64,000 nucleotides of DNA from positions 3,957 to 67,956 of the forward strand of contig CAUUCP010000006.1 in the NCBI GenBank assembly GCA_963543925.1, given 5' to 3'. The position numbers and the translations under genes were made by a program. The first letter of the stretch is position 1, and every line of letters begins with the position of its first letter. Source of the stretch: Bacteroides_D sp963543925 (lineage in GTDB: Bacteria > Bacteroidota > Bacteroidia > Bacteroidales > CAJPTX01). The notes beneath the pieces were generated by a model. That model searched no databases. It was not told the origin of the DNA and saw only the letters and a program-made list of their open reading frames with translations. Of the stretch, positions 36,330 to 45,042 are shown piece after piece.

Positions 36330-37178
36330 TTGTTGGTGGTGGAAAATCCGGATGATTTGTCGCGCTTTGTGACGGCTCTTCGTGCCCATACGACGTATGA
36401 TCTGAGTGATTACTCGGATCGTTCGTTGCTACGCCGACTTTATAAAGTGCTCGAAGATGAGCGACTAACGCTAGATGAGCTTCTGGCACGTATCGCACAG
36501 GATGCAGCATACGGAGAGCATATTGTACAGGCGATCACGGTCAACACCAGTGAGCTCTTTCGAGATCCCTCTGTATGGCTCTTGTTACGTTCTCGTATTT
36601 ATCCGAGATTTAAGGCTCAAAACTATCTGAATATCTGGCATGCGGGTTGCTCTATGGGGCAGGAGGTTTATTCCAATCTGATGTTGCTCACCGAGCTCGG
36701 TCTTTATGAAAAGGCGAGGGTTTATGCCAGTGACATCAATATGAGGATTCTTGAGGCTGCACAGCTCGGGGAATATCGTTATCGGTTCAATCTGTCCTAT
36801 CTTGACAATTTCGATCTGGTGATTAACACCAATCCCTTGAACTACGAAGAAAAGCTCTCTGTGCCCTATTCCAAGTATTTTGAAATTGACGAGGTTAAGG
36901 ATTTGATTCGGATCAATGAATCGCTGAGAAAAAAGCCTACATTCCGTGTCAATGATTTGGTTAAGGGGGTGAATCCCTTCTTTGTGCGTTACGATGTGAT
37001 CTTTTGCCGTAACGTCTTGATTTATTTCAACGCAGCCTTGCAGAATAAGCTCTTCGAGGTCTTCTATCGGAATCTCTATCCCGGAGGAATCCTTGTGCTA
37101 GGTGCTCATGAATCTATATTGGGCTCGTGGGCGGATCGTTTTGAGAGGATTTCGCAGGTCTATGTGCGTAAGGATTAA
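36330..37178 (+). CDS. cheR: CheR-type protein-glutamate methyltransferase (first copy)
   Basis: 282 residues. Transfers methyl groups from S-adenosylmethionine to glutamates of sensory proteins. An N-terminal helical domain (about 1-75) leads to the SAM domain: TVNTSELFRDP, HAGCSMGQEVYS (family G-C-S-T-G-E-E-P-Y-S, with Met and Gln), VYASDINMRILEAA, and the FCRNVLIYFN block are present. There is no ATG at the start; TTG 36330 is preceded by AGAGAGGTAGG, though GTG codons 6-9 bases later are possible. Gln in place of the first Glu of G-E-E may matter. It is the first gene of the cluster and is 4 bases from the sensor gene. Confidence 0.88.
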   Translation: MLVVENPDDLSRFVTALRAHTTYDLSDYSDRSLLRRLYKVLEDERLTLDELLARIAQDAAYGEHIVQAITVNTSELFRDPSVWLLLRSRIYPRFKAQNYLNIWHAGCSMGQEVYSNLMLLTELGLYEKARVYASDINMRILEAAQLGEYRYRFNLSYLDNFDLVINTNPLNYEEKLSVPYSKYFEIDEVKDLIRINESLRKKPTFRVNDLVKGVNPFFVRYDVIFCRNVLIYFNAALQNKLFEVFYRNLYPGGILVLGAHESILGSWADRFERISQVYVRKD

Positions 37179-37182
37179 CGAA

Positions 37183-39114
37183 ATGAAAGAGTTCTTTTTA
37201 CGTATTGTCAAGGCGTTGTATGGGCGTTGGAGAGAGGTCAGATCGCGTGTCCTGACCATGGGGAGTCTCATTGTCTTCCTCGGCGTGTGTTTTTTTATCT
37301 TCGGACGTCTGGTACATATGGAGTCTTACAAACAGTTGTCGCGAACGTTGGAGAGCTTTTCCCAGAAGTTCGCACAGACGCTTGAAATGCTAGATCTGGA
37401 TGTGAAGCGGCTTGACTCTGCAAAGTATGAGGAACTCAGAATTTTGTTCCGAGACCCCATGTTTGGCAATACGGGCTATCCGTTTGTCTTACAGACGACG
37501 GGACAAATCAATTTCCATTTCTTCCGAGACGGGGACAGGCTTTCTAGAGAGGTCCTCGACCAGATGGCTTCTACACCAGGACGTCGCGGAAGAATCCGAA
37601 TTAACTTCGGAACAACAGAAGAAATGGAGAGAGAAATTGTCTTCTGTTTTAGTCGCGATTTGGATTGCTTTCTCGCTATTGAGGTCTCGGACAAGGTCTT
37701 TGAGGCTACTTTGAATGGGCTTCGCATTTATAGCTGGTTACTCTTCTTGGCTGGATGTTTACTGGTCTGGTTCTTCTTTAATTATAATACGAGGAAGTCT
37801 GTGGCCTTTTATACGATCTTGCAGAAAAACTTGTCAGATTTGGCTGTCGGGATCTTGCCTCCTCCTTTCCCTACGGAGAAGGAAGAACGTCCTGAAATGG
37901 AGCTAATCGCGAAGAAGTTTAATCAAGTTATTGGAAATCTGGAGACAACAACTTCTTTTGTACAACGCATGGCTGATAACGATTTGACATCGGAGTATCA
38001 ACCCTTAGGTCTGAGAGATGAGTTGGGGAACACGCTTCTTGCATTGCGAGAGAATCTGCAAAAACAAGAGAGTGAAGCCGCACACATTAAAGAAGAAGAG
38101 CGTATACGAAGCTGGAGTAATGAGGGATTGGCTGAGTTCGCAAAACTCTTGAGAGAGAATAGTAATGACATCTCGCAGTTGGCAGACATCGTATTGCAAC
38201 GAATTGTCAATTATCTCGATGCTACGCAGGGGGGACTCTTTATCGCAGAAATGCATGATAATGAGACTGTATTGCGTTTAGCCGCGGCCTTCGCTTACAA
38301 TCGAAAGAAATATTTGGAGCAGGAACTACGTCTGGGCGAGGGCTTGGTGGGAACATGTGCTATCGAGCGTGAGATTGTACATATTGATGTCTTACCTCCC
38401 GAGTATTGTGACATCACGTCTGGGATTGGAAATGTGCCGCCAAAGGAATTGTTGATTGTGCCATTGAAAACCGATGATGCGCTACTGGGGGTATTGGAAT
38501 TGGCTTCCTTAAAGGGCTTTGCGCCGTACATGGTCAATTTCGCACAGCGCCTCTCTGTGAGTATCGCGCAAACATTACAACAGGTACAGAGTACGCAGCG
38601 CACGGAAGAGCTTTTGCGACAGTCACAAGAACAGCGGGAGGCGATGCGTTCGCAGGAAGAGGAAATGCGTCAGAATCTCGAGGAAATGCAAGCGACCCAA
38701 GAGGAGATGACGCGTAGAACGCAAGAATTTGAAGTCTTGCAGCACGTGATCGACACATCACTCTTTTATGCAGAATTCTCAGAAAGTGGTAACTATTTAC
38801 ACGGCAATCCGCGTCTAGAGGATTATCTTCATCAGTTGGGATTTGCAGACTTCGCAACTCTTGATTTCTTCAAATTAATTCACGTGATCCAGAGTCAAGA
38901 AGGGCATTCCGAATCATTGGAGACGCTATGGAAGCAGATCGTAGGCGGGAGTGTGCGGACGCGCCTGCTCGCGATGAATGTCGCACAATCAGAGCTCCTC
39001 TATTGTTCTTTCTCCGTATTGTCTCCCGATGGAGTGAATCGAGTTTATATGATAGCGCAGAATATCTCGTCCGTCGTGATGGATTCCATGTTAGCATACA
39101 ACCAGAATTCGTAA
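37183..39114 (+). CDS. Membrane sensor with extracytoplasmic, GAF, coiled-coil and PAS-like parts
   Basis: 643 residues. Two membrane helices (about 25-45 and 185-205) enclose an extracytoplasmic sensing domain of about 140 residues, which recalls Cache-like folds only loosely. Then come a HAMP-like linker, a GAF domain (about 313-470, with TQGGLFIAEMHD and GEGLVGTCAIEREIVHID), a long coiled coil (about 470-530) of repeated EEMRQNLEEMQATQEEM type, and a PAS-like end (TSLFYAEFSESGNYLHGNPR). It has no methyl-accepting signalling hairpin, so it would not engage CheA/CheW. Start ATG 37183 follows cheR by 4 bases. Its signal is unknown. Confidence 0.82.
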   Translation: MKEFFLRIVKALYGRWREVRSRVLTMGSLIVFLGVCFFIFGRLVHMESYKQLSRTLESFSQKFAQTLEMLDLDVKRLDSAKYEELRILFRDPMFGNTGYPFVLQTTGQINFHFFRDGDRLSREVLDQMASTPGRRGRIRINFGTTEEMEREIVFCFSRDLDCFLAIEVSDKVFEATLNGLRIYSWLLFLAGCLLVWFFFNYNTRKSVAFYTILQKNLSDLAVGILPPPFPTEKEERPEMELIAKKFNQVIGNLETTTSFVQRMADNDLTSEYQPLGLRDELGNTLLALRENLQKQESEAAHIKEEERIRSWSNEGLAEFAKLLRENSNDISQLADIVLQRIVNYLDATQGGLFIAEMHDNETVLRLAAAFAYNRKKYLEQELRLGEGLVGTCAIEREIVHIDVLPPEYCDITSGIGNVPPKELLIVPLKTDDALLGVLELASLKGFAPYMVNFAQRLSVSIAQTLQQVQSTQRTEELLRQSQEQREAMRSQEEEMRQNLEEMQATQEEMTRRTQEFEVLQHVIDTSLFYAEFSESGNYLHGNPRLEDYLHQLGFADFATLDFFKLIHVIQSQEGHSESLETLWKQIVGGSVRTRLLAMNVAQSELLYCSFSVLSPDGVNRVYMIAQNISSVVMDSMLAYNQNS

Positions 39115-39115
39115 A

Positions 39116-39955
39116 ATGTACGTTCCAGAATTTCAGGATCTAGGGATCAAGGAGACGCGAATGGTTGTTGCAGCGATTCGTGCAGGGCACAATGACGATT
39201 TTACGGATTTCAATCTCGGAATCTTGAGTCGCCGTTTTGCAATGGTGATGAATAGACTTGGAGTGCGTCAGGTTGATGGGTTATGCAATGTGCTCGCTTC
39301 GGGCGATGATGTGTTTTATAACCGTTTCTTAGCAGAGTTGATCCCTCCAACGACCGAGCTCTTTCGTGATCCCTCCTTCTGGAAATTCCTGAAAGAGGAG
39401 GTGCTTCCCTTATTGTTGCGTCAATTTGGGGAGTTACGTGTGCTACAAGCTGCTTGTGGATCGGGCGAAGAGCTCTATTCGTTGTTGATACTTTTACATC
39501 TCCTCAAAATTCGAGAACAGGTAGAGGTCACATGTACGTATTGCTGTGAGCAAAATCTGTCGCAGATTCGCGGGGGGGGGATGCCAGTTAGGAGACGAGA
39601 GCTTGACGAGAATAATTTCCATGTGATCGAGGCGCAGGGGGAGTATGAACAATTTGTTTCCGCAGAGAATGAGTCTCCTGTATTTCGTCAAGAATTTTTA
39701 GAGGAGGTTCGTTTTTTCAGACAGACACCAGAGTTTAACTTGCAGAAAGAGGGGACGTTTCATCTTATCTTGTGTCGAAATCAGTTCCTCTATTTTAATC
39801 CTCAACTCGGGATTCGAAATATGGAAGTGTTGTTCCGATCACTTGTCGTAGGGGGCGTTTTAGCGCTGGGAACAAAAGAGCACTTGGAAAGTTATCAGAA
39901 TGGTAGTACATTTACAGTACTAAACGGGGACGAGAGTCTTTATAGAAGGAAGTAG
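39116..39955 (+). CDS. CheR-like methyltransferase (second, divergent copy)
   Basis: 279 residues. The order of motifs follows CheR: PPTTELFRDPSFW (substrate side), LQAACGSGEELYSLL (SAM motif I with the Gly-Glu-Glu kept), and ILCRNQFLYFNPQ. The strand after motif I, where family members have A-T-D-I-S, is replaced by CTYCCEQNLSQI, so the SAM-binding acidic residue is not in its usual place. It could be a low-activity enzyme or a binding partner of the first CheR. The start overlaps the end of the sensor gene region (1 base between). Confidence 0.8.
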   Translation: MYVPEFQDLGIKETRMVVAAIRAGHNDDFTDFNLGILSRRFAMVMNRLGVRQVDGLCNVLASGDDVFYNRFLAELIPPTTELFRDPSFWKFLKEEVLPLLLRQFGELRVLQAACGSGEELYSLLILLHLLKIREQVEVTCTYCCEQNLSQIRGGGMPVRRRELDENNFHVIEAQGEYEQFVSAENESPVFRQEFLEEVRFFRQTPEFNLQKEGTFHLILCRNQFLYFNPQLGIRNMEVLFRSLVVGGVLALGTKEHLESYQNGSTFTVLNGDESLYRRK

Positions 39956-39957
39956 TA

Positions 39958-40527
39958 GTGGCAACTCGTTACAAAGTGGTGGTTATTGGCGGTTCGGCTG
40001 GTAGTTTTCAGGTGGTGGTACGCATCTTGCAATCGCTGCCCAGCACTTTTTCATTGCCAATTATCTTGTGTCTGCACCGTCTCAAGCACGTCCGGTCTGG
40101 TTTTGAGGAGGCTCTCTCTTTGCGATCTGCAATCCCCGTGATGGAGCCATTTGACAAGGAAAATATCCGGGCGAGAGTGGCTTATTTGGCTCCCTCCAAC
40201 TATCATTTATTTGTCGAATTGGGAAATCGCTTCTGTCTCTCCACAGAGGAGGTCGTAAATCATTCACGTCCGTCAATTGATTTAACCTTTTTCTCCGTGG
40301 CGCGTGTATATAGAGAACATGCACTCGGTATCATCCTCTCGGGAGCGAATCGAGATGGCGCCATGGGGTTGGCGCGCTTAAAAAAGATGGGCGGTACAGC
40401 GCTTGTTCAGAATCCGCTCGAATGTGAGGTGAGGACTATGACCGAAGCCTCTTTACAATTGACGCCAGTCGATGGAGTACTCTCTACCGATGGGATTATT
40501 CAGTACCTGAAAGATTTGTGTGTGTAA
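39958..40527 (+). CDS. cheB: CheB-type protein-glutamate methylesterase, without receiver domain
   Basis: 189 residues, equal to the catalytic domain alone. Removes methyl groups or deamidates glutamines in sensory proteins. The catalytic triad is visible: Ser13 in IGGSAGS, His40 in LCLHRLKH and Asp133 in LSGANRDGA; spacing agrees with CheB. LAPSNYHLFVE and the NPLECEVRTMTEASL end are also conserved. Starts with GTG, 2 bases after the second cheR. Without a receiver domain it cannot be switched by CheA, which fits the missing cheA. Confidence 0.93.
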   Translation: MATRYKVVVIGGSAGSFQVVVRILQSLPSTFSLPIILCLHRLKHVRSGFEEALSLRSAIPVMEPFDKENIRARVAYLAPSNYHLFVELGNRFCLSTEEVVNHSRPSIDLTFFSVARVYREHALGIILSGANRDGAMGLARLKKMGGTALVQNPLECEVRTMTEASLQLTPVDGVLSTDGIIQYLKDLCV

Positions 40528-40530
40528 GTC

Positions 40531-41322
40531 ATGGGAAAGAGTGAAGTGAAGCGACTGCGTAGTTTGCGCCAATATCTGCTGATTAGCCTTTCTTTTCTCT
40601 TTAGTGGGGGGGTAATCTTGTTGTCTTTTAGACCAGAAGAGGGGTTGGCGATGCGCTATTGGGCTGTGGTGCTCTTGAGTATTGCGTTGGTGGCGGTCTT
40701 GGTATATCAGATTCGAGTGATTCAGGGGGAGATTGAACGACGTGAGGAGGGGGAGGCTATTATCCAAAGCTTGTTGGGAGAAAAAGAGGAGTTGGAATAT
40801 CAGTTACAACAATTGCAAGACGCGCAGACTCAGAGTGTACAGGATACCAGAGATCGAGATCAGCAACTCTCTGATCTTGTCAATGCTGTGAGCGGAGAAT
40901 CGCGTGATTCTTTCCTTGATTCTTATTTCCGGCAGGTGGGCTATCATTGGGGGTTGATGCAAGGGCTCTTGTTCGAGGTGCAAGAGGATGAGGTGTATCG
41001 AGTAACGGCGCGTTATGCTTATTTTAGTTCTGCGGCAGATTTGGAGTTCCGAGTCGGAGAAACTCTTTTGGGGCAGGTGGTAAAAGACAAACAACCACTT
41101 TTCTTAGAAAACGTTGAGAGTGAGACTATTATCGTGGCCTCTGGAACAGGAAGTTCCAAACCATGTAGCTTGTATATGATCCCCGTTATGGCTGGTGGAG
41201 ATGGAAAGTCTGCATTAGGGATCTTTGAATTGGCTTTTGTGAAAGAGTTGGACTTGGGCGCTCGGGATATGTTGTTGCGTTTTACCGATCGCATTGTCCA
41301 AGAGATTGAAAAGAGGTTCTAA
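40531..41322 (+). CDS. Membrane-anchored GAF-domain protein
   Basis: 263 residues. Two membrane helices (about 14-35 and 44-65) are followed by a coiled coil (about 70-115) and a GAF domain (about 125-262; YHWGLMQGLLFEVQEDE, VGETLLGQVVKDKQPLF, LYMIPVMAGGDGKSALGIFELAF). The GAF domain resembles those of the sensors before and after it, so a shared ligand or heteromeric assembly is conceivable. No output domain of its own. The stop codon overlaps the next start (TAATG). Confidence 0.8.
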   Translation: MGKSEVKRLRSLRQYLLISLSFLFSGGVILLSFRPEEGLAMRYWAVVLLSIALVAVLVYQIRVIQGEIERREEGEAIIQSLLGEKEELEYQLQQLQDAQTQSVQDTRDRDQQLSDLVNAVSGESRDSFLDSYFRQVGYHWGLMQGLLFEVQEDEVYRVTARYAYFSSAADLEFRVGETLLGQVVKDKQPLFLENVESETIIVASGTGSSKPCSLYMIPVMAGGDGKSALGIFELAFVKELDLGARDMLLRFTDRIVQEIEKRF

Positions 41323-43952
41323 TGGATAAGGTTACGGTCTCCTCTGTGCTCAAGTTCTGGAAGTGGCATTTGAGATCTCGCGATATCGGGATCGCGATGC
41401 TGCTCTTTTGCGTCAGTATCTTTTTGCTGGCGATGTGTTGGGTCTTGGCCGCCGCCACCCTTAACGGAGAATTCAGTTTCTCCACTCTCCTTTCATTGCA
41501 TGAAAAACAGCCCTTGCTTTTCTTGATAGATCTTTTCCCGTTTGCTGTCGCGTTGGGATTTCTCTTTGTACAGTCGAGAAACGCCCAGCAGATTTATCTT
41601 TTAGAAAAACAAAATGCCGAGCAGAGGCTTAGTATTGAGGAAAAAGCGGATTTTGCAACGGCTATCGGAGATGGTAAGTACGACGCCTCCCTTGAGCTAC
41701 AGGGGGGGGAAGATCGCCTAGGAACTTCGTTATTGCGCATGCGAGACAATCTCCTTGCTAATACGCAAAAGGAGAATGAACACTCTTGGGTGGCGCGAGG
41801 AAAGGAGGATATCGCGTACGTTCTTCGTATGTACACCAATTTACAAGAGTTGGGGTATGAGGTCTTGAAGAAGCTGGTCGCTTACATTAATGTCGTGCAG
41901 GGGGGACTCTTCTTGTATGATGAAGAGAAAGAACGTTTATTTGGTTTGGCAACCTATGCTTATAACAGAGAAAAGTTGAATCATCTCGAATTTGCACTAG
42001 GTGAGGGGCTTGTCGGGCAGTGTGCTTATGAGCGTGGTATCATTTATCGCACAGAGATCCCAGAGGACTATGTGACGATTACCTCTGGAGTCTTGGGAGA
42101 TGCAAGACCCAAAAGTATTCTCCTCGTGCCCTTGATTACCGATGAACGATTACAGGGGGTTATTGAATTTGCTTCGATTCAGGAGGCGTTTAGCGAACGC
42201 GATATTCGTTTCTTGGAAGAGGTCGGAGAAACCATCGCTAGGGTGGTCTTCAACCTCCGAATTAGTCAAAAAACAGAAGCGCTGTTGCACGAGGCGCAAC
42301 AGATGACGATCGAGCTCCGTGCGAATGAAGATCTTCTGCGTCAAAATGCAGAGGAAATGCAGAAAACGCATGAAGAGTTGGAACGTTCGAATATCCAACT
42401 TGAGGCTAAGATAAAGGAGGCTGAGAATGCTCAAAAACGTCTCCATTCTCTTCTGGAGAATGCGAGCGAGGTTATCACCATTTATAACAAGGAGCAAAAT
42501 ATTACCTACATCAGTCCATCTGTTACTACGATCTTGGGGTATACGCCACAGGAGATGATGGATGGAAAGGATCGGGAACGTTTGACTCAGGAGGGGGTAC
42601 GGATTTTGGATAAGATGTTTGCAAGTCTCATCTCTACCCCGCATGAAGCGGTAACATGCCAGTACATCTTTATGAAGAAGGATGGTGTGAAGGTCTTTAT
42701 GGAGGTGACTGGGCGTAATCTGTTGGAAGATCCTGCAATTCGTGGACTTATATTAAACTCTCGAGATATTACCGAACGACTCCGAGCAGAAAAAGAGGAA
42801 CGCATGAAGAGCAAGATGCAATCCCTTTCGGAGAATTCGGTGGACATGATTATCCGTCTGAATCCCGACGGGCAGTTCTTCTATGCCAATCCTATTGTGG
42901 CTCGTTTCTTTGGAGTCCCAGTGACTGAGGTGGTTGATAGAAATCTTTTCGAAGTTAATATGCCCGAGATCCTCCGGGAGAGTATCGCACATTCTATACA
43001 AACTGTAGTCTCTACGCAAGCAAAATGGGAACAGGAGGTCTCTATTGAGCGTGAGAATGAACGTTTAATTCTGAAATTGTTAGCTATTCCAGAATTTGAT
43101 GAAGGGCAGTTGGAGACGATTCTTTTAGTAGGGCATGATGTGACCGAAGCTAAGAGGATTGAGAACGAAATTCAGGAGAAGAGTCATAAGATTCAGGAAA
43201 GTATTAATTATGCTAAGAGGATTCAGTCGTCCATTCTGCCCGATATGAAGTTGATACAACAGTACTTCCCAAAATCATTTATGTATTATCGACCACGGGA
43301 TGTGGTCAGTGGCGATTTCCCTTGGATCTTTGTAAAAGGGGATAATATCTTTATTGCGGCCGTTGACTGTACGGGGCACGGAGTGCCAGGAGCGCTTTTG
43401 TCGTTTATTGGCTTCTTTACGCTTAATAACGTTGTCGATCACGATGCCTCTTATAGCGCAGGGAAGGTTCTCGATTTGTTGCATGCAGGGGTTCGTAAAA
43501 CTCTGCGTCAGGAACGAGCGGATGCCGATGCGCGAGATGGGATGGATATCGCTCTTTGTAAGATCGATTTGAAGCACATGCATATGGAGTATGCGGGGGC
43601 ACATCGTCCTCTCTATTTTGTCCGTGGAAATACGCTGGAGGAATACAAGGGCGATCGGAGAGCAATCGGAGGAATTCCGAATGCTCGTAAGCCAGAAGGA
43701 GAGTTTACAAATTATAGCTTGGATTTAGAGGCAGGGGATAGAATCTTCTTTTTCTCCGATGGTTTACCAGACCAACAAGGGGGAGAGAGTGGACAGAAAA
43801 AGTACAGCCCACAGCATATTCGGGAAGTATTAGTTGAACAGCGAGAACTCTCGATGGCTCGTTTAGCGCAATTTATCGAAGAAGATTTCTTGCGTCATCG
43901 GGGGCTTTGGAAACAAATGGATGATGTCTTGCTGATAGGTATAGAGTTCTAA
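41322..43952 (+). CDS. Membrane GAF-PAS-PAS-SpoIIE phosphatase (SiaA-like)
   Basis: 876 residues. Two membrane helices (about 23-48 and 65-85), a HAMP-like linker, a GAF domain (about 163-316), a coiled coil with EDLLRQNAEEMQKTHEEL (about 320-375), two PAS domains (about 375-490 and 500-610), then a PP2C/SpoIIE phosphatase (about 645-876). The metal-binding residues are present: SGDFPWIF, VDCTGHGVPGALLS, FFSDGLPDQQGG and QMDDVLLIG. By analogy with Pseudomonas SiaA it would dephosphorylate the SiaC-like protein encoded two genes later. It has more sensory modules than SiaA. Confidence 0.87.
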   Translation: MDKVTVSSVLKFWKWHLRSRDIGIAMLLFCVSIFLLAMCWVLAAATLNGEFSFSTLLSLHEKQPLLFLIDLFPFAVALGFLFVQSRNAQQIYLLEKQNAEQRLSIEEKADFATAIGDGKYDASLELQGGEDRLGTSLLRMRDNLLANTQKENEHSWVARGKEDIAYVLRMYTNLQELGYEVLKKLVAYINVVQGGLFLYDEEKERLFGLATYAYNREKLNHLEFALGEGLVGQCAYERGIIYRTEIPEDYVTITSGVLGDARPKSILLVPLITDERLQGVIEFASIQEAFSERDIRFLEEVGETIARVVFNLRISQKTEALLHEAQQMTIELRANEDLLRQNAEEMQKTHEELERSNIQLEAKIKEAENAQKRLHSLLENASEVITIYNKEQNITYISPSVTTILGYTPQEMMDGKDRERLTQEGVRILDKMFASLISTPHEAVTCQYIFMKKDGVKVFMEVTGRNLLEDPAIRGLILNSRDITERLRAEKEERMKSKMQSLSENSVDMIIRLNPDGQFFYANPIVARFFGVPVTEVVDRNLFEVNMPEILRESIAHSIQTVVSTQAKWEQEVSIERENERLILKLLAIPEFDEGQLETILLVGHDVTEAKRIENEIQEKSHKIQESINYAKRIQSSILPDMKLIQQYFPKSFMYYRPRDVVSGDFPWIFVKGDNIFIAAVDCTGHGVPGALLSFIGFFTLNNVVDHDASYSAGKVLDLLHAGVRKTLRQERADADARDGMDIALCKIDLKHMHMEYAGAHRPLYFVRGNTLEEYKGDRRAIGGIPNARKPEGEFTNYSLDLEAGDRIFFFSDGLPDQQGGESGQKKYSPQHIREVLVEQRELSMARLAQFIEEDFLRHRGLWKQMDDVLLIGIEF

Positions 43953-43983
43953 TTACCTTTGATGCGGAAAAAGAGGAGTGGTC

Positions 43984-44559
43984 ATGTCGCAAGTGAATAC
44001 AGATAACTATCTTGAGTTCGTAGAGCAAGAGTATCACAAACTCGGAGGTGGAGAAGTTATGCTCGCCTATGAAGGTGAGGTCTCGCAGTCGTTGATTCTC
44101 GCTTTAACAGGCTTGATTGAGTTGGAAATTGTTAAAGCTGGTGAGGAAGCAAAGTTGCAAAAACAGCTTTTTCATACACTAGTTGAAGGGTTGCAGAATA
44201 TCATGAAACATGCCGATCCGCTGGAGGGTGAGAGATCCTCTATGTTCAGTGGGCGTGGTGTGCTAATGTTGGTGCGTACACAGGAGGCTTATCATGTCCT
44301 CGTTGGTAACATAGTCTTGGGTTCGCGCGTTGCTGATATGCGGGGGAGACTTGATGCCTTGATTGCAGCGAATGATGAAGAGCTTAAGGCGATGCACCGG
44401 GCTAGTTTGAGAGGAAATGAAATATCGGACAAGGGAGGGGCTGGGCTTGGACTCATTGATATGGCGAGGAAGGCAAGTTCGATAGCCTATCTCTTTGAGA
44501 AAATAAATGATGAACGTCAGTTCTATTTGTTACAGGTGAAATTATTGCGTAAGATATAA
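43984..44559 (+). CDS. SiaB-like protein kinase
   Basis: 191 residues. GHKL-fold Ser/Thr kinase of the SiaB family (DUF6272), expected to phosphorylate the SiaC-like protein. The N-box reads TLVEGLQNIMKHADP and the G-box DKGGAGLGLIDMARKAS. The ATG at 43984 is chosen because AAGAGGAG lies 5 bases before it; a GTG at 43978 is in the same frame. Twenty-five bases separate it from the phosphatase gene and 19 from the SiaC-like gene. Confidence 0.88.
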   Translation: MSQVNTDNYLEFVEQEYHKLGGGEVMLAYEGEVSQSLILALTGLIELEIVKAGEEAKLQKQLFHTLVEGLQNIMKHADPLEGERSSMFSGRGVLMLVRTQEAYHVLVGNIVLGSRVADMRGRLDALIAANDEELKAMHRASLRGNEISDKGGAGLGLIDMARKASSIAYLFEKINDERQFYLLQVKLLRKI

Positions 44560-44578
44560 ACGAAAGGAGTAGGAGAAA

Positions 44579-44962
44579 ATGGAGGTTATCAAAATTCAGG
44601 GTACGGACGATACCCCAACCGTGACGTTGGAGGCAGATAAGGGACTGTTTGAGATCTCGGGTCGCTCTTTGCCAGAAGACGTAACGGCCTTTTATGCCCC
44701 CATATTAAGTTGGTTGGATGATTATGCAGGAAGTCCAAATCCGAAGACGGTCTTTACGTTTAAGCTTGTCTATTTCAATACGGCGAGTTCGAAACTTTTG
44801 CTCGATATCTTAGTGAAACTTGAAAAGATCCACGAGGATGGGCATGACGTCTTGGTGAAGTGGTGTTATCCAGAAGACGACGAGGATATGAAGGACGCGG
44901 GAGAAGAGTATTCCGAGATTGTGGATATCCCATTCGAACAAGTTTCTTATGATATTGCTTAG
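44579..44962 (+). CDS. SiaC-like regulatory phosphoprotein (DUF1987)
   Basis: 127 residues, whole DUF1987/SiaC domain. In Pseudomonas the SiaC protein is phosphorylated on Thr68 by SiaB and dephosphorylated by SiaA, and in its unphosphorylated form it binds a partner enzyme. Here FKLVYFNTASSK places a threonine at residue 68 by my count. LEADKGLFEISGRSLPED at the start and ILVKLEKIHEDGHDVLVKW are typical of the family. AAAGGAGTAGGAG precedes the ATG. The downstream target in this organism is not a diguanylate cyclase that I can see in the window. Confidence 0.92.
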   Translation: MEVIKIQGTDDTPTVTLEADKGLFEISGRSLPEDVTAFYAPILSWLDDYAGSPNPKTVFTFKLVYFNTASSKLLLDILVKLEKIHEDGHDVLVKWCYPEDDEDMKDAGEEYSEIVDIPFEQVSYDIA

Positions 44963-45042
44963 CCGTCGTCCTTGTGTTCGTGTCTAGCTTTTTCCAGTAG
45001 GTGTCCTATCTAATCGCGGCTTTTATTTGAGAGTCTTATTGC

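Noticed and set aside
36330..40527. A full chemotaxis operon
   Set aside because: No CheA, CheW, CheY or receptor signalling hairpin is present; only the adaptation enzymes are.
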